From Zygnema cylindricum (Eukaryota; Streptophyta; Zygnematophyceae; Zygnematales; Zygnemataceae), in contig JBBHKE010000049.1 in NCBI GenBank assembly GCA_037447655.1, positions 90,774-154,773 on the forward strand: a stretch of DNA of 64,000 bases, written 5' to 3'. The notes below the pieces were generated by a model that was not told where the DNA came from, did no database searches, and worked only from the letters and a program-made list of their open reading frames with translations. Below, piece after piece: positions 31,026 through 41,805 of this stretch (positions are counted from its first letter, which is position 1; each line of letters begins with the position of its first letter). The position numbers were made by a program, and so were the translations under genes.

Positions 31026-31662
31026 GGGCCCCCATATGGTCAAGGTAGCCTCCTTGACGCCCTTCCTCCACCACAAGACATCTCGGTCCTCCACACTTTC
31101 TTGGGCATGGCCAATTACTATCGGAGATTTATCCCCAAGTTCAGCAGTCACGCCCAATATTTAAATCAGTTACTGAGGAAGGATCAAGTGTGGCAGTGGG
31201 CCGAAGATCAACAAAAATCATACAAGTTCTTTAAAGATGCCCTCAAGCAACATCCCGTGCTTCGGATGCTTGATCACCATAAACCTTTCCTCCTTTACAC
31301 CAACTCGAGCAAGTTTAGATTGAGGCCAGTACAGGCTCAGGTTGATGATGCCGCGGCAAAGTATGTGGTGGCCTACGCAAGCATGAGCAACAACAAAGCG
31401 GAGGAAAATTATAGCAGTTACCACGGAGAGCTTCTAGCGGCGGTTTGGGCCATTCAACATTTCCGCCCCTATCTATACAGGATACACTTCTCCCTCATCA
31501 TAGATCATCAACCTCTCAAATGGATCATGGAAAACAGAATGCTGACTGGCAAACTTGTCAAATGGGTTTTGATCTTGCATGAATATGATTTCAGTATTGT
31601 CCAGAAGGTAGGAGAAATCCACGAAAACACCGACGGGCTCAGCCCGAGTCTTGATCCCTAAC
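31026..31662 (+). pseudogene. RNase H of gypsy G2
   Basis: The frame 31101-31661 (186 codons) contains MANYYRRFIPKFSSHAQYLN, FLLYTNSSKFRLRPVQAQ (the first catalytic Asp, normally TDAS, is Asn), YSSYHGELLAAVWAIQHFRP (Glu kept) and IIDHQPLKWIM (Asp kept). It is the longest intact piece of G2 and ends DGLSPSLDP. Confidence 0.9.
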
Positions 31663-32052
31663 CTTTAGACTCCACTAGTGCTCTGCACGATGAGGACCCC
31701 AAAATTAATCTGGGAATTATTCGCGCCTCCTCAGCCCTAATATGGCTTCCTCAATGTCGGGGGGACTGTCAACTTTTGCGGCAGATGTGGAGGTGCAGAC
31801 ACCCATAGGGGCCAAACGAAAGGATATCTAGAACAACTCCGACTCTCTTCAATATATTCAGCGCGGTTTGCCTCTGCCCCACCAGGATATCTAGAACAAC
31901 TCCGACTCTCTTCAATCTATCCAGCGCGGTTTGCCTCTGCCCCACCTGGCTGTAGTTCAATCGTCTCGGGTTCAGAACATGATGGTAGCTTATGATTGGG
32001 ACCGGGGCATCCTTCTCCTAAAATAGGCGGATGGAACAACAAAAGTGGTTCC
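31663..32052 (+). other. Gypsy G2 linker with 63-bp tandem duplication
   Basis: LIWLPQCRGD and STFAADVEVQTPIG can be read before integrase. The block 31821-31883 is repeated directly at 31884-31946 with two base differences (AATATATTC versus AATCTATCC). G1 lacks this duplication at 16860-16935, so it arose in G2. Element F is inserted at 32053. Confidence 0.75.
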
Positions 32053-33115
32053 TGTTGGTTTGAAAAGGTAGTTTCGTGTGTGCATGTCGTTTCGTGCGTA
32101 CATAATGTTTTGTGGGTACAGTACCCTACTCTAATGCTCTCTTGATTTACTGTGGAGGTTCGAAATGATTTGTGGATTTGAGGGAGTAATGGTACTAATT
32201 GTTTTGGGATATACGGAACTAAGTGGGTGGCGTGAACAAGTAAATGAAGAAGTACGGAATATGTAAGTCAAATGTAAGGCAGATCGAGAAGCGATCCGAT
32301 CTGGAATGTTTTTGAAGAAGTACGCCGTTGGTACGGACTAATTTGGATGGAGTGATGTCATTTCGCCAAGTGGATTTTGGTGATTATCCTTCACGACATC
32401 AAGGGTGCCTACAAACGGCGGCGCCGTCAGTTTGGTGAGGGACGCGAAATCGCGTCGATCACATGATATTTATTTTGGACGGTCCACATTCGTTTGACTG
32501 AATTCGTAAGACTTGTAAATATTTAGCAATGTTTTGTCATGTGTATTAATTATTAGTGTAGAACTCAGGTACACTCACATTAATTGAGGTAGTTGATTAA
32601 TTACGTACGGCTGGTATACCTCCGTATAGTTAGTAGTAAGCTGTAGTGTATATTTGTAGGACTTAGTCATTTTTTAGACTAAGGAACTTCTTGGACAGAA
32701 ACTGTTTCTGCTCCTTTTTGGGAATTTCATCTAAGAATTTCTCTCAATTCTATTGGCAGAATTATCTGAAATTTTACATGTGTATTCCTCCTTGTATTCG
32801 CAATATTGTTGCAAATTTGAAGACCTATTGTGTGTCTGGTTTGCTTGGGGCTTCATTGTGAAGCTGGTCAGATTTATCAAAGTTCTGGCAAGCTGTTTTT
32901 CTGCAACTTTGACTGGGTGATGTGGGGATTCTGGTAAGTATATTTATTTGAGAATTTGTGGGAATACTAAGTGGCCTTGGAACTATCTTCTTGTGTAGTT
33001 TCAGATTGGTTTGGTAATTCTGTAGAGTTCTAAGTTGAATCAAAGTATGCTGTTTTGGGGTATTTTGTGGTGCTTTCGAGGGTACATTCATGGCTGAAAA
33101 CTGCTATGGACAACA
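32053..33115 (+). repeat. 5' LTR of element F
   Basis: 1063 bp, ends TG and CA. TAGGACTTAG is at 32657-32666, closely downstream of GTGTATATTTG. The last 26 bases (from ATG 33090) encode MAENCYGQQ, the Gag start. Confidence 0.92.
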
Positions 33116-34148
33116 GGTTATGGGCCCACGCCCATGGCTACCCATTTTGGATGAATCAACACTGCCCATATTTGATGGTTCTAAATATTATTATCACAGG
33201 AGTATGATGGAGAGCTACTTCAAGTCAAGGAAGCTAATGGATGTGGTGGATGGGACATGTGGTGAATCATCGGTTGGGTGGGACGAGAAGAACGTTGAGT
33301 GTTTGCTGATTATCAAGCTATCCTTGAATGAGGAACTTGTTATAACTCACCTTGGTCTTGAAAGTGCAGCAGAATTATGGAAGAGCTTAGAACGTGTATA
33401 TCAAAAGACTTATGTGTATCATTGGATGAGTAATATTACAAAAATAGTTGAGTATAAGTATGATGGAGGTAGTATGTTCGATTATTGTATTGGCATACAA
33501 ATATTGTTTGCGGAAAATGATATTGCAGGAGGAAAATTTACAAATACTCAAAAGGCTTACATGTTAATGAAAGGATATTCTAAGGAATATTGGTGTGCTA
33601 TAGATAGATTAAGACAAGTTGATAAAATGGATTGGAACGTACCTTTAGCAATCAGGCGTATTTTAGAGGAAGAGGCTAATAACGAGGCTCTAAAGTTTAG
33701 GGGGAATTTTCAAGGGTTTAGATCACATTTTCAAATAAATAAGAAAAATTGTAAGGTAGTAAACTTTTTTTATTGTAATGATGTAGGACATACTTTCAGG
33801 GTATGTCCGCTATATAAAAGTGCATGTGTCGCAAAAACTTTCAGAAATGGATGGAATGACAATCGAGTTTGGCCCCCTAAACGAAGGGTTACACTTCCTA
33901 TCGAAAAATTTGTATACTTGCCGATTGTTGCACTTCGAGATATGGAACACGAAGAAGGAAAAGAAAAAATTGTTGTTACCGGAAATGGAGTGAAGAAAGA
34001 GGTGACAGAAAAAGAGTCAGTTTTTGTCACTTTTACAAACGACAGATTGGTGAGTGATGAAGATGTGCAAGAGGAAGCGGTTAGTGAAGTAAGAATATTA
34101 GGAGGAAGTGAAAAGGATTTGGAAGTTGAAACTGAACATAATTTGTAG
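33090..34148 (+). CDS. Gag of element F, 352 codons, intact frame
   Basis: The longest clean Gag of the window. It starts at ATG 33090 inside the LTR and reads VMGPRPWLPILDESTLPIFD, then the copia Gag core: YYHRSMMESYFKSRKLMDVV, LGLESAAELWKSLERVYQK, YKYDGGSMFDYCIGI and AYMLMKGYSKEYW. At about residue 229 FFYCNDVGHTFRVCPLY is a zinc knuckle whose first Cys is Phe. The C-terminal 90 residues are acidic (KESVFVTFTNDRL, EDVQEEAVSEVRIL) and have no pol relation. A homologous stretch is in element H (SIFVTLFYGTLVCENDL). After the stop at 34148 the same frame stays readable, Glu/Lys-rich, to about 34291. Gag would form the particle. The C-terminal function is unknown. Confidence 0.8.
   Translation: MAENCYGQQVMGPRPWLPILDESTLPIFDGSKYYYHRSMMESYFKSRKLMDVVDGTCGESSVGWDEKNVECLLIIKLSLNEELVITHLGLESAAELWKSLERVYQKTYVYHWMSNITKIVEYKYDGGSMFDYCIGIQILFAENDIAGGKFTNTQKAYMLMKGYSKEYWCAIDRLRQVDKMDWNVPLAIRRILEEEANNEALKFRGNFQGFRSHFQINKKNCKVVNFFYCNDVGHTFRVCPLYKSACVAKTFRNGWNDNRVWPPKRRVTLPIEKFVYLPIVALRDMEHEEGKEKIVVTGNGVKKEVTEKESVFVTFTNDRLVSDEDVQEEAVSEVRILGGSEKDLEVETEHNL
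33116..33130 (+). promoter_or_regulatory. tRNA-iMet anticodon-arm primer site of element F
   Basis: GGTTATGGGCCCACG matches the complement of the initiator tRNA-Met anticodon arm at 14 of 15 positions and directly abuts the LTR end GACAACA. It is also codons of Gag (QVMGPR). Confidence 0.8.
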
Positions 34149-34564
34149 TAGGAAATTAATACACTAAGAGAAGGAGAGAGGAAAAGTGTTCATAAAATTG
34201 GAGAATGTGAAGAAGTTTATAATACGGAAGAAGAAAATAAAATTGTGAAAATGGGAAAAACATCAAAATTTAGTAAGAAAACGAAGAAATGAAGTAGAAT
34301 TTAAAAGATGAATCGTAGAAGAAAACGTATTCCGAAAGTGGTCAAAAGAAGACAGCGTGAGAAGTGATTTTATAGAGGATATTCTTGGAGGAAATGGAAG
34401 ACATGGCGGAAGGCAGCTGAGGGAGTGGTGACGTCAGCGGAAGCGGTTGTGACGTTTGAAAGAAAGGGAATAAGGGAGGAAATTTGAAGGTACGGAAAGG
34501 TACAACTATATTTTACACGCGGCATATTTTGTTCCAAAAGCACGAAACTAAATTTTCGGGGGAG
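34149..34564 (+). other. Element F 3' interior and polypurine tract
   Basis: Glu/Lys-rich continuation of the Gag frame with stops, then short untranslated sequence. It ends in TTTTCGGGGGAG, the polypurine tract, directly before the 3' LTR. Confidence 0.7.
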
Positions 34565-35632
34565 TGTTGGTTTGAAAAGTTAGTTTCGTGCGTGCGTGTC
34601 GTTTCGTGCGTACATAATGTTTCGTGGGTACAGTACGCTACTGTAATGCTATCTTGATTTACTGTGGAAGTTCGAATTGATTTGTGGATTTGGGGGAGTA
34701 ATGGTACTAATTCTTTTTGGGATATACGAAACTAAGTGGGTGGCGTGAACAAGTAAATGAAGAAGTACGGAATATGTAAGTCAAATGTAAGGCGGATCGG
34801 TAATGTTTTTGAAGAAGAACGCCGCCGGTACGGCCTAATTTGGATGGAGTGATGTCATTTCGCCAAGTGGATTTTGGTGATTATCCTTCACGACATCAAG
34901 GGTGCCGAATAAGAGCTACACACGGCGGCGCCATCAGTTTGGTGAGGGACGCGAAATCTTGTCCATCACATGATATTTATTTTGGACGGTCCAGATTCGT
35001 TCGACTGAATTCGTAAGACTTGTAAATATTTAGCAATGTTTTGTCTTGTGTATTAATTATTAGTGTAGATCTCAGGTACACTCACATTAATTAAGGTATT
35101 TAATTGATTACGTACGAATGGTATGCCTCCGTTCAGTTAGTAGTAAGCTGTAGTGTATATTTGTAGGACTTAGTCATTTTTTAGACTAAGGAACTTTTTG
35201 GACAGAAACTGTTTCTGCTCTTTTTTGGGAATTTCATCTGAGAATTGCTCTCAAAACTATCAGCAAAATTATCTGAAATTTTGCATGTGTTTTCCTCCTT
35301 GAATTGGCAATATTGTGAAAAATTTGCAGACCTAGTGTGTGTCTGGTTTTCTTGGGGATTCATTGTGAAGTTCGTCATATTTATCTTAGTTCTAGCAGGC
35401 TGTTTTTCTGCAACTTTGACTGAGTGATGTGGGAATTCTGGTTGGTATATTTATTTGATAATTTTTGGGAATACTAAGTGTTCTAAGAACTATTTGCTTG
35501 TGTAGTTTCAGTTTGGTTTGGTAATTTTGTAGAATTCTGAGTTGAATCAAAGTAGGCTGTTTTGGTGTAGTTTGTGGTGCTTCCGAGGGTACATTCATGG
35601 TTGAAAATGGCTATAGACAACAATTCCCCTAC
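34565..35632 (+). repeat. 3' LTR of element F
   Basis: 1068 bp, starts TGTTGGTTTG and ends CTATAGACAACA. It differs from the 5' copy at a moderate number of positions, including a small indel near 34800. TAGGACTTAG is at 35164-35173. Confidence 0.92.
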
Positions 35633-36830
35633 TCGCACACCGATAAACTTTGATTACACGCCTTCATCACAAATGTAGGCACTTTGGACAAAAGCGGACA
35701 ACCTCCGTGGTCACGGGATCTTATTGGAGGCATGGGTTGCGGACCTAAGTCAACCGAATTGTGCAGACCTGCCCTTTGTGCGATCAAGTTAAGGCAGCTT
35801 TAGACAAAATGGCAGGAACCGAGCTTCATTCTCTTCCTATATGAAGGATTTTTTATCAATGGTCACAAGATATTGTCGGGCCTCTTCCAACCAGCAGACG
35901 AGGGAAGCGCTTCGTGTTGGTTATGATCGAACATTTTTCCAAATGGATCGAGTTGGTGGATCTGCCCCGGAAAGAGTCTAAGCCGATTGCTGATGCATTT
36001 TTGCAACAGGTGTTGTCACAATTTAGGGCGCCAGCAGAGGTTTTAACGGACCAAGGATCAGGATTTTTCAACACTTTTGGAAATGTCTCTCATTGACCAT
36101 CGGGTGACCAGCCGTGACCATCCACAAGCCGACGGTTTGGCCGAATGGTGTGTGCAAATAGTGAAGCGGTCACTACGGAAGTATGCACTGGAAGAAGATT
36201 TGGGAGAGTGGGAAAAAAGGGTGCCTTGGATTTCCATGGGATACAAGTTCAGTCGGCAAGCTTCCATCCACTCCTATAGCCCCTATTTTATTCTATTTGG
36301 TAGATATCCCATCCTACCTGGCGCTGCTTCGGCCCAAGCAATGGTTCTCCTGGAGATGGATAATCGGGGGACTCTCGAGAAGCTGATCGCAAATAGAGCT
36401 AAAGTATTTCACAAAGAGATCCCGCTCGCTAAGAGAATTTGCAGGCAACTAAACATCCAGATCAATTGTGGTATTTTCAACGTAGGAGCGAAAATTATGT
36501 ACCAAGGCAACGTCAATTGATGCCCCCGGACTTCGTGTATTCGATGCAGCAGAAGAAAGACACGTTGGACATTTCCGCCGGGCAAGTAATTCAGAAGGTG
36601 GTGGAGATTTCTAACAAAGGGGTTCTTACCTTAGAGGGGAAAGATGGATGACAAATTAAGGAGAATCAAGTGAATATAACCCCTTGTCACCTTCGGGGAT
36701 TGGAAGATGAACCTACTTTTCACCTAACTTACTTCGCCGACCCCCTGTCTTTTTCCTCAACCTACACCAATCCATCAGAGCAAGTCCACGTCTTCATCTA
36801 CGATCAATGCAGCTAGTGTAAGCATCCATC
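35633..36830 (+). pseudogene. Integrase and C-terminal part of gypsy G2
   Basis: Continues G2 after element F. CPLCDQVKAALDKMAG ends the zinc region. QDIVGPLPTSRRGKRFVLVM holds the first Asp, EVLTDQGSGFF the second and HPQADGLAEWCVQIVKRSLR the Glu, so the D,D,E triad is readable, though split across frames. ISAGQVIQKVVEISNKGVL and ITPCHLRGLEDE close the polyprotein; no chromodomain is apparent. Stops and shifts are frequent. Confidence 0.85.
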
Positions 36831-37483
36831 ATGCCTTCCTTTCTCGTGGGAACCACGTCCTCAGCACCCGCTTGCATGGTTATGTGGGAAATATGAATTC
36901 AGCGGGTGAATTATTATTTTTTTATATCTTAGTCATGATGGACAAAGAGGGGGGGAAATTAGGATCTCAACCCTTGGATCAAAACCCACCCCCTTTTTCT
37001 CCACCAGATGGGGGAAGTAAGGGGGAGGGAGTATCTTTTCACCGTCCCATGCATTCATTCCCATTCCCTACTCAATGGCATCTTGTGTTTGGGATTCATG
37101 TTCACGGTCGGTGGCCAAAGTGGGGCATAATCACCATCACCAAAAGCGTCCGCATGGGTGGGCTGTTTGTTGAATTCGTATTCCACCCTCTGCTAGCCAG
37201 GGCCTTTATCTTATGTTTTCAGGCACGCTCGACAACTATCAAGCTCATGTGAAAAATCAGCACACCGGAGTCGCCGAGGAGTTTCGGGCCCTTTTTAATC
37301 CTTAATGGCCACCACAATATGGAGGATGGAGGTGCAACTAACCAGACCAAATCTCGATATTGCTTCAACGTAGCGCGACGCACTTTAGTTCACGCCTAAC
37401 GAAGGCCAAACAACAAAGTAATCTCGCTTCCAAGATTGCATTTTAGTTACATGGAGAAAGTTTCCACCTGCCCTAGCAAAAGG
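36831..37483 (+). other. Gypsy G2 3' end with an unrecognised frame
   Basis: A frame at 36872-37252 (WHLVFGIHVHGRWPKWGIIT) shifts into GTLDNYQAHVKNQHTGVAEE and ends FRALFNP at about 37305. I do not recognise it; the shift looks like decay of one coding region. The purine run AGAGGGGGGGAAAT at about 36945 could be a polypurine tract, which would put the later sequence in an LTR. Element I begins at 37484 after AAAGG. Confidence 0.35.
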
Positions 37484-38568
37484 TGTTGTTCTACAACCAC
37501 CATTACAGGCGGAGAACCAGCAGTAGTAGTGGAAGTAGACATGAAAAACAACAGAAACTATCAAAGTACCTACTCAACAGCGAACTTAGAACTGCCACAA
37601 AATATGACTTAGAAAGCCAATATGTTCAAATTCGCCACAGTAATACAAAATACAGTAAAATGACAATTCCCAAAATTGCAGCCCAAATGACCCTGTAAAC
37701 CATACGATATGATGTCTGGAAGTTTCCCAAAAACTGCCCTTAGAAAATCATATTCCCAAAAACTGGATGCTACAAAATTGGCTAAGTCCTAAGTTATATG
37801 CTCAAAGAGTCTATCTACTTATCTACACTAATTTGAGTAACTGTTACTACGGTTATTATCTTGACTGACGACAAAGCATCCTACCTGTACGTCACTGTAC
37901 CTCAAAACCCTAATTATTATTTTCTAAAAACCTAATTAATGGAACAATATTTTTTATCACACTAAACTACAAACTAATGTTATTCAAATATAAACAGACA
38001 TTGAACCGTACACAAAACATTCTAACCGTACACAAAACGTTCCAAATGCTTAGTCAACGGTAGCCGCTAAAGTCCAGCAAAATGTGGTCTTGTAGTACGA
38101 AGCACCTGAGTGCTTCGTCACTTGTGGTCCCACGTGAATCACGCATCGTCACTTTGTGGTCCCACGTAAATCACGCCTTGTCCCTTGCGGTCCCACGTGA
38201 ATCGCGTGCGTTGACGTCTCTCAAAATCAATGATCATAATTCACTTCCGAAATATCCGGACGTTTTTATTTAATGATCATAAAAATATTCCGTACCATAT
38301 AATTCCAAAATATTTCTATGACTCCAAAAATAGCCGTACCATATATTTTGCGAGATATCCGGATCACATTCCGTCCGTCTGATCTGGCGATTCCAATTGT
38401 CTGCTGCGTGACGCGTGTCGACGTCACTCTGTAAAACCTGTAGAGGTATAATACACTTTATAGTACTTTGCCTACTGTAACATTAATAAAGGTAAGTCTT
38501 ATATACCACTTTTTAGAAACTATTCTAAGTCTACTCTATTTACTAACTAAAGATTTCAAATCTCAACA
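37484..38568 (-). repeat. 3' LTR of element I
   Basis: On the plus strand it reads TGTTGTTCTACAACC ... AAATCTCAACA and is followed by CTCCCCTAAATCTTTAG, the complement of the polypurine tract TAGGGGAG. Its end encodes MSTSTTTAGSPPVMVVVEQQ on the minus strand, the LTR-embedded Gag start. CTAAGTCCTAAG at about 37782 is the promoter motif in reverse. Confidence 0.9.
38121..38206. repeat. G-box tandem repeats in the element I LTR
   Basis: Three units of about 30 bp carry TGGTCCCACGTGAATCACG with small changes. CCCACGTGAA contains the CACGTG G-box/E-box core in the first and third units (CACGTA in the second). The related LTR of element J has the same block at 46665-46740 with drifted cores. Confidence 0.8.
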
Positions 38569-38615
38569 CTCCCCTAAATCTTTAGACTCAGTTACTCACC
38601 TAGTCCAACAGCTTT

Positions 38616-39299
38616 TCAGTAAAACTGCAACTTAGGAGGAGGAAGGGCTTTTGTTAACATGTCAGCCACCATCTTCTCATCCGCTAAATAACACAACTTA
38701 ATGACTTTTGCAAGTACTTTTTCCTTGGCAAAGTGAAGTCTAACATCCATGTGTTTACTTTTAAAATGATGGATGGGGTAAAAGGCAATGTCAATGGCTG
38801 CCTGGTTGTCACACCAAATAGACTGAGGACCTGTTTCCATGTACCCAAGTTCTTATAGAATAGACTTGACCCATAGGAGCTCTTTGAGGGCCGAAGCTGC
38901 AACCATGTATGCAGACTCCATTGTGGATTGAGCCATAACCTTTTGTAATTTGCTACTCCAGCAGCAAGTTCCATCTCCAATCTTAAGTACAAAAGCAGTT
39001 GTAGATTTCCGGCTTGGCATGTCCCCATAGCTGGCATCGCTCCACGTCTGTATTTTCACCTCTCTTCCTCCGAGTAGAAGCTTGAGATTTCGAGTTCCTA
39101 CAAGATATCTCAACACCCTTTTCGCTGCGTCCCTATCTGCCTTTTTAGGATAATGCAGACTTGTACTCAAGACTCTCACAACTGCAGCAATGTCGGGTCT
39201 CGTACAATTCATAAAATATATAAGACTTCGGACTACTTGTCTATATGGCTTTGAAGCCATAAACTCTTCCTCCCCTGTCTCTAGACTCCCACCAACCAT
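38616..39299 (-). pseudogene. RNase H of element I
   Basis: Overlapping frames give QVVRSLIYFMNCTRPDIAAV, QTWSDASYGDMPSRKSTTAF, VMAQSTMESAYMVAASALKE (the catalytic Glu region reads MESAYMV, Glu kept), SIWCDNQAAIDIA and MDVRLHFAKEKVLAKV. At least one frameshift. It ends TKALPPPKLQF close to the polypurine tract. Confidence 0.88.
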
Positions 39300-40141
39300 T
39301 ATGCCTGAATCTGTATATCAATTCCTTCCAATTTCTCCCTGAATTCCATAGGAGTTACAGATCCTTTTACATCTCTCATTTCAAGTCTTTCCAGCATGTT
39401 ACCTATTGCTTCTTTCTGAGTCAACATAATCAGCCTCTTGTTTCTATCTCTTTTTACCTGTATTCCTAAGATGTATTTGGCCTCACCGAGGTCCTTCATC
39501 TCGAACCTAGACCTTAAAGCCGCTTTAATGCGGTTTATTTCATTCATTGACTTACTTATTAATAGTATATCATCCACATATACAGCAATGTAAATTACCC
39601 GATTCTCTCCTTGTAAAACATATACAAAATGATCTTAGCTAATTCTCTTAAAACCTAGCCTAGTTAAAAACTCATCTAACTTCAGATTCCACTAACGCGG
39701 GGCTTGGTTTAGCCCAGACAAAGATTTCATCAATTTACACACTAATTCTTCCTTTCCCTTTTCAACATACATTTCAAGTTGTTGCATATAAATTGTTTCT
39801 TCTAACTCTCCATGCAAGAAAGCAGTTTTAACATCCATCTGATGTATTTCTATATTCTAAATAGCCGCTAGACTTAACAAAATTCTGATAGTGGGAAATC
39901 TAACAACTGGGAGAATGTTTCCTCAAAGTCAATACCTTCTTTTTGATTATATCCCTTGGCCACTAGTTTGGCCTAATACCTTTCGATGGTGTTGTCCGGG
40001 TTCAGCTTCACCTTGAATACCCATTTGCTGTCGATGGCTTTCCTACTCGGAGGAAGATCCACTATCTCCCATGTCTGTGCCTCCATAATGGACTATATTT
40101 CATAGTTTATCGCCTCGATCCACTGATTTCTCTCAAGTGAT
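39299..40141 (-). pseudogene. Reverse transcriptase of element I
   Basis: The C-terminal frame 39299-39577 starts at VDDILLISKS, the YVDD region, and includes RFEMKDLGEAKYILGIQVKR. Upstream to 40141 the rest of the RT is readable through several stops: [30 protein letters not shown], and RQWNLKLDEFLTRLGFK in other frames. Confidence 0.85.
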
Positions 40142-40152
40142 GAGAAGGCCTC

Positions 40153-41805
40153 TTAGATCATTAGAGGCTCCTCTGTAACTGAAGAAAAAACAAAGTGAGA
40201 GCTTGCTTGCAGACGGCTGCTAGATCTCTTTCCCCCCAAAAATTTTGAGGCTGAGATTGTCGGCAACCTCTGATTTCTCTGTTTAGTTTGAACCATAACT
40301 TGATCTGGTATAGAATGTGTAGTAGTTCCTTCCACCTGAGGTGTAGCTTGTGGTGAAGCATCCTGTAAAGGCACCAGAGGAATTGAAGGAAGAGGTGTCC
40401 CACTTGCCGGTGGAAAGTAGACTAGTTGCGTATGGTGAAAAATGACATATTCTTGCTTTTCTTTTGCCGGTTGATCTGGCACTTTAAACATGTCAACCGA
40501 ATCGTGTTCATCTTTAATCTGGATATTTCTAGAAACAATCACTTTGTGTTTCTCAAGTACAAAAACTCTATATCCTTTCGCATTATCATCAAACCCCATG
40601 AAAATCCCAGGTAAGCCTTTAGGCTCCATTTTCCATCTATCATGTGAAGTATCTAAAATAAAACACTTGCTACCACAGATCTTAAAGTGACTAACATCAG
40701 GTTTTTCCCCTGTCCAACGCTCATAAGGTGTAGTGCTAACAGACGAAGAAGCAATTCTATTTTTAATATAAACAACATATTTTAATGCTTCAGCCCAGAA
40801 TTTCAAATCTAGCCCTGTATCTGCAAGCATGGACCGGGCACTCTCTGTCACTGTCCTATTTAATCTCTTAGACACACCATTTTGTTCCGGTGTATATGGA
40901 ACTATAAGATTGTGACTGATACCTTTCTGAAGGAGAAATTCTACAAATTCCTTCGATGTGTTTTCTCCCCCGTTGTACAATCTTAGCGCCAATATTGGAA
41001 CTCCATGAAGCTTTTCCGCCCACGCTTTGTAGTGTTTGAAGTGAGTGACCACTTCACTTTTATGTTGCATGAAGTAAAGTTTGGTGTACCTCGAGTAGTC
41101 ATCTCTAAATGTGACCATATAGTGGACCCCTCCAGCCGAAGCCACTTGCGAAGGACCAAGAACATCAGAATGGATGAGTTGCATAACTTTTTCCGATCTA
41201 TGGTATGTTTTCTGTGGAAATGTCAATTTGTGGATCTTGCCAAGTGAACAACCATCACATGTTTTTATAGGATGAGATGTGAGAGAAACTCCATCAACTT
41301 TTCCCGAATTCACCATTTTCTTTAGACTACCATAATTCATGTGTTCTAATCTCTTATGCCACAACTCATTATCAAATTCGACACTGGAGTAGAGAACATC
41401 ATTTTCCTTATATTCAGCCATGTCCATCCGGTACATTTTGCAATCATCTCTAATTCCTGTTACTGCGACTTTCCCTTTCTTGCTAACAACCTGTCTCCCT
41501 CCTTTCAGAACAACTTCAAAGCCTTTGTTCTCCACTAATGATGTAGAAAAAAGATTTTTCTTAAAATCCGGAACATACAAAACATTGTGAAGGGTTCTCT
41601 CTACCGACTTTCCCCCCACATCTACCATCAATGATACATCACCCTGAGCTGAGGTTTGAACACTCATGCCGCAAGCATAGTAGATACTCTTTGGAGATGT
41701 ATGTTGTAGATTCGTAAAAGCCGCCTTGTTCCAACACATGTGAGCAGACGCTCCCGTGTCCATGATCCATCCTGCATCCTTTAGACCCTCCATGGCAGCC
41801 GCCAT
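40153..41805 (-). pseudogene. Protease-integrase of element I, 550 codons open
   Basis: The longest open frame of the window. It begins with WIMDTGASAHMCWNKAAF (protease, DTG intact), then NVLYVPDFKKNLFSTSLVE, the zinc region LWHKRLEHMNYGSLKKM and CDGCSLGKIHKLTFP, then the integrase core. IHSDVLGP keeps the first Asp, but ALRLYNGGEN has Tyr for the second, and QNGVSKRLNRT has Lys for the catalytic Glu. After the core come the usual KCFILDTS and GLPGIFMGFDDNAKGYRVF region and a Pro-rich linker. Despite the open frame the integrase triad is destroyed. Confidence 0.9.

Larger units (their letters stand above)
32053..35632 (+). mobile_element. Element F: gag-only LTR retrotransposon with target duplication
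   Basis: LTRs 32053-33115 and 34565-35632 both run TGTTGGTTTG...GACAACA and flank a 1449-bp interior that encodes only a Gag. The flanks are GTTCC (32048-32052) and ATTCC (35633-35637), a 5-bp duplication with one transition. Gypsy G2 sequence continues on both sides. Protease, integrase and RT are absent, so it depends on a partner. Confidence 0.9.

Noticed and set aside
38121-38206. CRISPR-like array
   Set aside because: Only three degenerate units inside a retrotransposon LTR, with no uniform spacers or cas genes, in a eukaryotic context.
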